Shown here: piece by piece, positions 1 through 5,105 of the stretch
Numbering within the stretch: position 1 is the first letter of the stretch
Layout of the letters: every line of letters begins with the position of its first letter
Source: an uncultured Lysobacter sp.
Lineage (GTDB): Bacteria; Pseudomonadota; Gammaproteobacteria; Xanthomonadales; Xanthomonadaceae
Reading direction: 5' to 3'
Length of the DNA stretch: 7,377 bases
Assembly: GCA_946479915.1 (NCBI GenBank)
Contig: CAMLHR010000058.1
Location: 1-7,377 of the forward strand
The notes under the pieces: generated by a model
The model's input: the letters and a program-made list of their open reading frames with translations, nothing else
What the model was told of the DNA's origin: nothing
Database searches by the model: none
Translations under genes and position numbers: made by a program

Positions 1-587
1 GAGCCAGCACCCACGTCGCGCACGGCAGGGAGGCGTCGGCCGGGGCGATGCACGAAGCCGTCGCCCGCTTCCTGGCCGCCGCGACGCGGCGCGCGCCGCC
101 GGATGCCGTGCGCCTGGTGGACAAGGAACCGCTCGACTTCCTGCGCCTGGGCCTCGTCGCGCGCCTGTTCCCGCGCGCGCGGGTGGTGTGGTGCCGGCGC
201 GACCCGCGCGACGTCGCCGTGTCGATCTACGGGGAGAACTTCTCGCTGGAGGAGCCGTGGGCCACGCGGCTCGACACCATCGGCCACTTCATCCTCGGGC
301 AGGAACGCCTGATGCGGCACTGGCAGGCGGTGCTCCCCTTGCCGATCCTGGAATGCCGCTACGAGGACCTCGTCGCCGCGCCCGAAGCGCAGGCCCGGCG
401 GCTGGCCGACTTCGCCGGACTGCCTTGGGATCCCGCCTGCCTGGCCTTCCACGAGGCCACCCGCGCGGTGCAGTCGCCCAGCCGCTGGCAGGTGCGCGAA
501 CCACTGCACGCGCGGTCGGTGGGACGCTGGCGCCACCACGCTGCCGCGCTGGCGCCGCTGCTCGAGGTCCTGGGCGCGGGCGGCTAG
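1..587 (+). CDS. PAPS-dependent sulfotransferase, C-terminal part (probably of the TPR-linked type), open at left edge
   Basis: The reading frame is open from base 3 through the window edge and ends at TAG 585-587, so the last 194 residues are visible and the true start lies outside; the ATG at 48 is internal. Numbering from that Met, the DKEPLDF segment (25-31) is followed by RLFPRARVVWCRRDPRDVAVS (41-59 region), which contains the R-x7-S pattern (R51, S59) of the 3'-phosphate binding site of PAPS sulfotransferases. Further on come an LExRYEDLV-like segment (101-109) and a terminal QVREPLHARSVGRW segment, both typical of bacterial TPR-containing sulfotransferases. The family moves a sulfuryl group from PAPS to a hydroxyl or amine; the acceptor is unknown here. 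The N-terminal PAPS 5'-phosphosulfate loop and any TPRs would be upstream and unseen. The gene converges on the methyltransferase with one base between stops and no room for a terminator. The family call is firm; the TPR part is inference. Confidence 0.86.
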   Translation, partial: ASTHVAHGREASAGAMHEAVARFLAAATRRAPPDAVRLVDKEPLDFLRLGLVARLFPRARVVWCRRDPRDVAVSIYGENFSLEEPWATRLDTIGHFILGQERLMRHWQAVLPLPILECRYEDLVAAPEAQARRLADFAGLPWDPACLAFHEATRAVQSPSRWQVREPLHARSVGRWRHHAAALAPLLEVLGAGG

Positions 588-588
588 G

Positions 589-1551
589 TCAGGACGCGCG
601 CAGCGCCCAGGCGAGCACGCCCTCGCGCTGGGCGAGCGGCTCGTAGCGCACCTGCCAGTCCGGCCGCGCCGCCGCCAGGTCGCGCGCCATGGCCGCGATC
701 GCGGCGTCGTCCAGCGCGTGCGAGATCATCTCGCGGGTGCGCAACGCGGCGCCCTCCAGCGCGGCGCGGTAGCCCGCGAGCGCCTCGAGCGAGGCGGGAA
801 GTCCCGGCGGCGTCACGCCCCCGACCTGCCGGTGCACCCAGTCGCGCGCCTCGACCAGGGCATCGGGTACGTCGCTGCGCCCGATGGCCTCCCCGATCCC
901 GGCGATCGCGCGGTTGTACGCCTCCCGTGCCTGGATCGCCTCGGTGCCCGGTGCACGCCCGCCACGCGCCGCGGCGAGCCAGGGCATCACGCCCGCGGCG
1001 GCATCCAGCAGGCCGCCGGGCGCCACGAGCAACGCGTGGTTCTCCAGTTCCGCGCGCCCCACGCGCACCAGCACGGAGCCGGCGTGGTGCATCACGAACG
1101 CGAGGCCGCCGTCGGGGCGCGCGACGCGCACGCATTCGCCGAGGGCCTCGGGGCGTCGCGCGTATTCGAGCCCGAACTGGCTCACCACGCGGTCGAAGGT
1201 GCCGTCGCCGAACGGCAGCGCCTCCATCGCCACGCCCTGGTGGAACACGATGCCCGCATGGGTCGCCGGGTCGTGCCAGGCCGGCGCGACGGACGCGAGG
1301 TCCACGGCATCCACGCGCAGGCCGGATGCGCCCTCGTCGCGTTCCCACAGGCGCAGTGGCAACGCGCCGTTGCCGGTCGCGAGGTCGAGCACGCGCGCGC
1401 CGGCCGGCAGCGCGTCGGCGAACGCATCCCAGAAGTCGCCGATCGCACCGCTGTAGCGCGCGTCGAAGCTGCCGGTGCACGAATGCAGCGCGCCCTGCGA
1501 CCAGTACGCGCTCCACGCCTGCCGGCGCGGATCGTGGTCCGGGCGCGTCAT
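589..1551 (-). CDS. Class I SAM-dependent methyltransferase, 320 aa
   Basis: A Rossmann-fold methyltransferase of the Methyltransf_11/25 type. Motif I is VLDLATGNGAL (residues 54-64), the glycine-rich SAM loop. D84 in DAVDLA ends strand 2, where it would bind the SAM ribose. MEALPFGDGTFDRVVSQFGLEY (109-130) is the motif II/III region, and ECVRVARPDGGLAFVMHH (139-156) is the usual post-motif strand. Residues after about 165 form a mainly helical, family-specific C-terminal part that probably shapes the acceptor site. I chose ATG 1551 because it overlaps the stop of the upstream oxygenase as ATGA and begins just before the conserved N-terminal WSAYWSQG segment. The same frame stays open to 1695, but that extra stretch lies inside the oxygenase gene and looks like translated shadow. 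There is no good Shine-Dalgarno, which fits translational coupling. The substrate is unknown. The gene lies tail-to-tail with the sulfotransferase. Confidence 0.9.
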   Translation of the reverse strand: MTRPDHDPRRQAWSAYWSQGALHSCTGSFDARYSGAIGDFWDAFADALPAGARVLDLATGNGALPLRLWERDEGASGLRVDAVDLASVAPAWHDPATHAGIVFHQGVAMEALPFGDGTFDRVVSQFGLEYARRPEALGECVRVARPDGGLAFVMHHAGSVLVRVGRAELENHALLVAPGGLLDAAAGVMPWLAAARGGRAPGTEAIQAREAYNRAIAGIGEAIGRSDVPDALVEARDWVHRQVGGVTPPGLPASLEALAGYRAALEGAALRTREMISHALDDAAIAAMARDLAAARPDWQVRYEPLAQREGVLAWALRAS

Positions 1552-2153
1552 CGGGTCGACGCGAAGAACATCAGGTAGACCAGGCGTCCGTTCTCGATCG
1601 AGTCGCCGAAGGCCTCGCCGGCCGTGTGCCACAACCAGGGGCGCAGCAGGAGCAGCCGGTTGAAGCGCATGGGCACGCGCATCGCGAGCTCCCACTTGCT
1701 GTCATCGGTGCCGTCGCCGTCGAGGATGCTGGTGGTCATCGCCTTCGCGGACGGGTAGCCATGCCCGCGCGCCTCGCGGTCGTCGTACGGCGCGCGGTCG
1801 GTCCCGGTGGGCAGGTGCCGGAAGAACTCGGTCCCGCCACGGCAGTCGGCCGGCTCGCTCAGGTAGAGGATGCCGGACCAGTGCGCCGCGTCCACGTGCA
1901 CCTTCGCCAGCCCGCGGTCGCCGGCCAGCGTGATGCGGCACTTGCCGTGCGCCTGCGGCGGCGGCATCGGCGCGAGCGGCTCGCCCACCAGCCGCGACGC
2001 CTGTTCGGCCAGGCCGGACAGGTTGATCCGCTCCACCGAGTTGCGCCCGGGGAACATCGACTCGCTGTCCGGGTACGTCAGGCGCAATGCCGCCTGCCGC
2101 AGCTCCTGCGGGTGGTCCAGGAAGTCGTCGACGACGATCAGCGACGTGGGCAT
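1548..2153 (-). CDS. DUF6445-like protein, putative 2-oxoglutarate/Fe(II) dioxygenase, 201 aa
   Basis: I recognise this, from memory, as a DUF6445-type protein often seen near TonB-dependent receptors in xanthomonads and related bacteria. It starts MPTSLIVVDDFLDHP, a common opening of 2OG-Fe(II) oxygenase-like proteins. AKVHVDAAHWSGILYLS contains an H-x-D pair (H86, D88), then comes GGTEFFRH (106-113), LRPWLWHTAG holds a distal His (H176), and ENGRLVYLMFF supplies a late Arg (R190). This H-x-D...H...R order matches the iron triad and 2-oxoglutarate anchor of the double-stranded beta-helix oxygenases. The protein has no signal peptide and no membrane segment, so it is cytoplasmic. ATG 2153 is chosen because the conserved protein begins there; longer in-frame starts run through the terminator into the receptor gene. 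Only a weak AGG lies 9 bases upstream of the start. It overlaps the methyltransferase by 4 bases. The substrate is unknown; the catalytic role is inferred from motifs. Confidence 0.85.
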   Translation of the reverse strand: MPTSLIVVDDFLDHPQELRQAALRLTYPDSESMFPGRNSVERINLSGLAEQASRLVGEPLAPMPPPQAHGKCRITLAGDRGLAKVHVDAAHWSGILYLSEPADCRGGTEFFRHLPTGTDRAPYDDREARGHGYPSAKAMTTSILDGDGTDDSKWELAMRVPMRFNRLLLLRPWLWHTAGEAFGDSIENGRLVYLMFFASTR

Positions 2154-2168
2154 CGCAGCGAGCCTAGC

Positions 2169-2198
2169 AAAAAAGAAGGGCCCCTTTCGGGGCCCTTC
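2169..2198 (-). terminator. Intrinsic terminator after the TonB-dependent receptor
   Basis: On the minus strand a perfect 10-bp stem (arms 2189-2198 and 2175-2184) closes a GAAA tetraloop (2185-2188) and is followed directly by six T (2174-2169). This is a textbook rho-independent terminator for leftward transcription, with a stable GNRA-type loop. It begins 22 bases after the receptor stop. There is no T-run on the opposite side, so it works in one direction only. Its U-tract ends 15 bases before the ATG of the next gene (2153), so it also sits in the leader of the oxygenase-methyltransferase pair. Confidence 0.93.
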
Positions 2199-2220
2199 GA
2201 GGTACCGCAACAGCGTTCGA

Positions 2221-4824
2221 TCAGAAGCGCTGGGTGTAGCGGAAGTACGTGGTCCGACCGTACGCGTCGTACAGGTAGAAGTTCCACGGACGGCCGTCGT
2301 ACGGCACCAGCTCCGGATAGCGGTCGCCGATGTTGTTGGCACCCACCGCGATCGTCGCGTTCCACGGCGCTTCCCACGCAACCTGCAGGTCGTTGGTGGC
2401 GTAGCCACCGACCTGGCCGGTCGAGTCTTCCTGGCCGGCGATGTAGTTGGTGTTGAACGCCACCGACCAGTCGCCCATCTCCCACACGTTCAGGAGGTTG
2501 GCGCGCAGGTCCGGCTGGCCCAGCTGGTCGATGAACTCCGACTTGATGCCCGCGGCGTTCGTGATGTCGTACTTGAACACCTTCGACACGGTCAGGTAGT
2601 TCTGCAGGCGACCCATGCCACCCAGGTCGAAGTCCGTGTTGGCACGGAAGTCGAAGCCGTCGGTCTCCAGCAGGCCTTCGTTCGCATAGCCGGCGGTGAT
2701 CGCCGTGATGCGGTCGTTGGCCGGGTTGCGCTCGACGCCCAGGCCCGGCGGGATGGAGCCCAGGCTCGGATCGTTGGTGCGGTTGATGAGCGTCTGGGCA
2801 CCGATCGCGCTGATCAGGTTCTCGATCTCGATGTTGTAGTAATCGACGCTCAGGTCCAGCCAATCCATCGGGGCCCACACCACGCCGAGGCTGTACTGCT
2901 CGGACTGCTCCGACTGCAGCTCAGGGTTGGCGATGAAGAAGGTGTTGACCTGGATGGTGCAGGTCGACGGCGAACCGACGGCCAGGCAGGACGCGGGATC
3001 CTTGACCGGCTCGGCCGAGAACGTCGTCTTCTGCGACAGGATGTCCAGCGGCGGCGCACGGAAGCCCTGGCCGAACGAACCACGCAGGGTCAGGTTGTCC
3101 AGCGGCTGCCAGCGGGCCGAGATCTTCGGCGAGAAGTCGCTGCCGTAGTCGCTGTAACGGTCGTGGCGGCCGGCCAGCGTGATGTCGAACGTGCTGGTGA
3201 ACGGCAGCAGCCACTCGAAGTACGCCGCACCGACCGTGCGGTCGCCGGCCGACGAGTTGCCCGCCGAACCGATGACCGTGCCCGACTCGGACAGCGAGTC
3301 GTACTGGTCGACGAAGGTGTCTTCACGGTACTCGGCACCGATGACGGCGTTGGAGATACCGCCGCCCATCTCGAACAGGTCGAAGTGGGCCAGGCCGTAG
3401 ACTTCCTCGGTCTTCCACTCGGACACGCGGCTGATGGTGACGGTGAAGCTCTGCAGCGTCGCCGCGTCCGCACCGAACGGGTCACGGAAGTCGTAGTCGC
3501 CGCGGTTGGCCGCCAGGGCCGCCAGCGGGGCGACGACATAGCCGTTGCCGCGGGTGTTGATCTTGTAGTTCGTGCGACGGACGCCGAAGTCCACGCCGAT
3601 CGTGTCGGTCAGCTGGCCCTCGAAGCCGACCAGGAAGTCGGTGTTGGTGCCATCGACGGTGTCGTCACGGTTGCCGCCCGCCGCGAAGCGGTGGAAGTAG
3701 TACGTCGGCAGGCCGTCGGTCGTGCCCGGGGCGCACTCGCCCGTGGGGGTGCCGGTCTCGTCGCAGCGCACGCCGTTGTTGATGTCCTGGCGGGTGCCGT
3801 CGTCGACGGCGACCACGCCCGGCGCCGGCGCGTAACGGCCGAAGCTGTTGACGCGGGTGACGGTCGCGGTGCTGTAGACCGACCAGTCGTCGTTGATCTG
3901 GTAGTCACCACGCAGGAACAGCGACTTGTTGTTGATCGACGCTTCGTTCGCGGCGACCGCGTTGAAGTCGTACGAGCACAGGCCGTTGCTGGTCAGCCAG
4001 AAGCCTTCGTCGTTACAGGCGTAGCCCGGAACGATCGCCGGGCCGCCGGCGGCGGAGCCAGGCGGGGTGCCGCCCCAGGCGTAGTAGTTGTTGCCGAACA
4101 GCGAGGAGCCCAGCACGTAACCGATCTGGTCGCGGGTGAACACCATCTCGCGGTCGGAGAAGCCGGCGCCACCGATCAGGCGGCCACGGTCGCTCGACAC
4201 GCCGAAGGTCAGCGAACCCTCTTCCAGGTCGCCGCCCTTGACTTCGGTCTGCTGGACGCCGTAACGGAGCTCGACGCCGTTGTAGTCCTTGCGCAGGATG
4301 ATGTTGACCACGCCGCCGATCGCGTCGGAACCGTACACGGCCGAGGCGCCGTCGGACAGGATCTCGATGCGCTCGACCGCGGCCAGCGGGATCGAGTTGA
4401 TGTCGGAACCCGAGGACGCCGCCTGCGGGGCGGTCGGGGCGCGACGGCCGTCGATCAGGACCAGCGTGCGGCCCGAACCGAGGCCGCGCAGGTCGACGGT
4501 CGCGAGCGACTGGGCCGAGCTACCCGACTGCGGCTTGAAGTTGCCGAACGAGGCGAAGGTGCTGTCGCGCAGCACGTCGGCGACGGACACGTCACCGGTG
4601 GCGTCGATCTGGTCGCGGTCGATGACGATGACGGGGGTACCGCCTTCGATGTCGGCGCGGCTCAGGCGGGAGCCCGTGACCTGGATGCGGTCAAGGGTGG
4701 TGGCTTCCTGTTCGGTACCGTCCTCGTCGTCGTCCTGGGCAAGCGCGTTGCCCGAGGCGAGCGAAGCGGCGCCGACGAACAGCGCGAACTGGATCGCGCT
4801 CGGCAGCTTCTTAAGGTTGATCAT
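2221..4824 (-). CDS. TonB-dependent outer-membrane receptor, 867 aa
   Basis: A complete TonB-dependent transporter. Residues 1-29 are a Sec signal peptide (KK near the start, hydrophobic core, likely cut after NALA). A short acidic linker (QDDDEDGTEQE) leads to a TonB-box-like segment (TTLDRIQVTGSR, 42-53). The plug spans about 62-180, with VADVLRDS, VDLRGLGSGRTLVLIDGRR (110-128) and VERIEILSDGASAVYGSDAIGGVVNIIL (150-177). The rest is the 22-strand barrel, with PELQSEQSEQYSLGV near 634 and a C-terminal strand ending in Phe (YFRYTQRF), the BAM signal. There is no carboxypeptidase-like or STN domain at the N terminus. Six cysteines occur as three close pairs (270/283, 354/364, 613/622). The substrate is unknown. 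ATG 4824 is set by the signal peptide and by GGAGAG 8 bases upstream. G/C at third positions is visibly less extreme than in the neighbours, which may reflect high expression. A strong terminator follows. Confidence 0.97.
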   Translation of the reverse strand: MINLKKLPSAIQFALFVGAASLASGNALAQDDDEDGTEQEATTLDRIQVTGSRLSRADIEGGTPVIVIDRDQIDATGDVSVADVLRDSTFASFGNFKPQSGSSAQSLATVDLRGLGSGRTLVLIDGRRAPTAPQAASSGSDINSIPLAAVERIEILSDGASAVYGSDAIGGVVNIILRKDYNGVELRYGVQQTEVKGGDLEEGSLTFGVSSDRGRLIGGAGFSDREMVFTRDQIGYVLGSSLFGNNYYAWGGTPPGSAAGGPAIVPGYACNDEGFWLTSNGLCSYDFNAVAANEASINNKSLFLRGDYQINDDWSVYSTATVTRVNSFGRYAPAPGVVAVDDGTRQDINNGVRCDETGTPTGECAPGTTDGLPTYYFHRFAAGGNRDDTVDGTNTDFLVGFEGQLTDTIGVDFGVRRTNYKINTRGNGYVVAPLAALAANRGDYDFRDPFGADAATLQSFTVTISRVSEWKTEEVYGLAHFDLFEMGGGISNAVIGAEYREDTFVDQYDSLSESGTVIGSAGNSSAGDRTVGAAYFEWLLPFTSTFDITLAGRHDRYSDYGSDFSPKISARWQPLDNLTLRGSFGQGFRAPPLDILSQKTTFSAEPVKDPASCLAVGSPSTCTIQVNTFFIANPELQSEQSEQYSLGVVWAPMDWLDLSVDYYNIEIENLISAIGAQTLINRTNDPSLGSIPPGLGVERNPANDRITAITAGYANEGLLETDGFDFRANTDFDLGGMGRLQNYLTVSKVFKYDITNAAGIKSEFIDQLGQPDLRANLLNVWEMGDWSVAFNTNYIAGQEDSTGQVGGYATNDLQVAWEAPWNATIAVGANNIGDRYPELVPYDGRPWNFYLYDAYGRTTYFRYTQRF

Positions 4825-4832
4825 CTCGCTTT

Positions 4833-4838
4833 CTCTCC
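4833..4838 (-). promoter_or_regulatory. Shine-Dalgarno site of the TonB-dependent receptor
   Basis: GGAGAG on the minus strand, 8 bases before the ATG at 4824. It is the clearest ribosome binding site in the window and fixes the receptor start. Its first two bases are also the end of the palindrome at 4837-4850, so pairing of that palindrome could affect ribosome access. Confidence 0.75.
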
Positions 4839-4850
4839 AAAAATTTTTGG
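4837..4850. repeat. Perfect 14-bp palindrome CCAAAAATTTTTGG next to the receptor start
   Basis: The sequence reads identically on both strands: CC, five A, five T, GG. It lies 13 to 26 bases upstream of the receptor start codon and shares its GG with the Shine-Dalgarno. It could be a protein-binding operator, a bent A-tract, or simply an unstructured A/U-rich enhancer of translation; as RNA it has no loop and would fold poorly by itself. The match is seen directly; the function is unknown. Confidence 0.6.
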
Positions 4851-4861
4851 TAAGTGCAGCA

Positions 4862-4875
4862 GCTCAGACATGAGC
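4862..4875. repeat. Small stem-loop in the receptor leader
   Basis: GCTCA (4862-4866) and TGAGC (4871-4875) form a perfect 5-bp inverted repeat around a 4-base loop. It lies about 40 to 50 bases before the receptor ATG, probably inside its 5' untranslated leader. A second, imperfect 7-bp dyad with a 3-base loop is at 4902-4918 (one G-T position on the plus strand, C-A on the minus). There is no T-run, so neither is a terminator. A role in regulation is possible but not shown. Confidence 0.4.
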
Positions 4876-4939
4876 CAAACCCGAAACCGCGAGGCCCCCG
4901 CGCTTGGCTTCGCCGAGCATAACGCAATTTTTACGGCAG

Positions 4940-4967
4940 ATGGAAGCAGGGGTGGAGGCCATGTCAA
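4940..4967 (-). promoter_or_regulatory. Candidate promoter for the TonB-dependent receptor
   Basis: The minus strand has an exact TTGACA at 4967-4962. Just upstream lies A-rich sequence (about 4978-4998, an AAAGCAAAAGGAAAA type stretch), where an UP element would be. The -10 is weak: TTCCAT at 4945-4940 with 16-base spacing matches the consensus at only three positions. A different weak -10, TATGCT, is at 4921-4916, without a fitting -35. The stretch stands out as an A/T-rich island in very GC-rich DNA, so a promoter in this area is likely even if its exact boxes are uncertain. A start near 4934 would give a leader of about 110 bases. Confidence 0.35.
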
Positions 4968-5034
4968 GAAAGGGATGTTTTCCTTTTGCTTTCAAGGGGA
5001 TGAGTTGTTAATTCCGTGCATTCAGGTGGCGCGC

Positions 5035-5048
5035 CCGCAGGCCTGCGG
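5035..5048. repeat. Perfect GC-rich palindrome downstream of the glycosyltransferase
   Basis: CCGCAGGCCTGCGG is identical on both strands and lies about 60 bases past the glycosyltransferase stop. It could fold as a 5-bp stem with a GGCC loop. It has no adjacent T-tract. It may be a weak transcript-end structure or a binding site, or it may be chance in GC-rich DNA. Confidence 0.4.
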
Positions 5049-5105
5049 AAGTTGCTGCAACGCACCAATGCCACCCGCGCTGGCCGGAACGCGCGACCGG
5101 GCGCG

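Larger units (their letters stand above)
4825..5105. other. 281-base intergenic region between the glycosyltransferase and the receptor
   Basis: This is the only sizeable gap in the window. From the receptor side outward it holds the Shine-Dalgarno, the 14-bp palindrome, two small dyads, and an A/T-rich island (about 4921-5025) with the candidate promoter. Nearer the glycosyltransferase, at 5035-5048, is a second perfect 14-bp palindrome, CCGCAGGCCTGCGG. That palindrome has no T-run in either direction, so I do not call it a terminator, and I see no clear terminator for the glycosyltransferase. I see no convincing gene or RNA gene. Confidence 0.7.

Noticed and set aside
1552..1695. A 48-residue N-terminal extension of the methyltransferase from ATG 1695
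   Set aside because: It lies wholly inside the oxygenase gene, is low in complexity, and precedes the natural ATGA start at 1551 where family-like sequence begins.
2154..2408. An 85-residue N-terminal extension of the oxygenase from ATG 2408
   Set aside because: It would translate through the terminator and the 3' end of the receptor in another frame, and the product is Thr/Arg-rich shadow sequence.
927..2456. A 509-codon plus-strand frame across the methyltransferase and oxygenase genes
   Set aside because: The translation is extremely Arg/Pro/Ala-rich, the frame crosses the terminator and three real genes, and there is no ribosome site. It is a GC-content artefact.
4945..4967. Possible sigma-54 promoter (TGGC ... 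TGC) in the receptor upstream region
   Set aside because: The GG and GC elements are off the required spacing by one base and the -12 box is poor.
4961..5011. A 16-codon plus-strand ORF (MSRKGCFPFAFKGMSC) with AGGGG 8 bases upstream
   Set aside because: It is very short, lies over the candidate promoter island on the opposite strand, and has no supporting promoter or family. The purine run upstream is likely chance.
5035..5048. Palindrome after the glycosyltransferase as a terminator
   Set aside because: There is no T-run on either strand and the stem is only about 5 bp once a loop is allowed.
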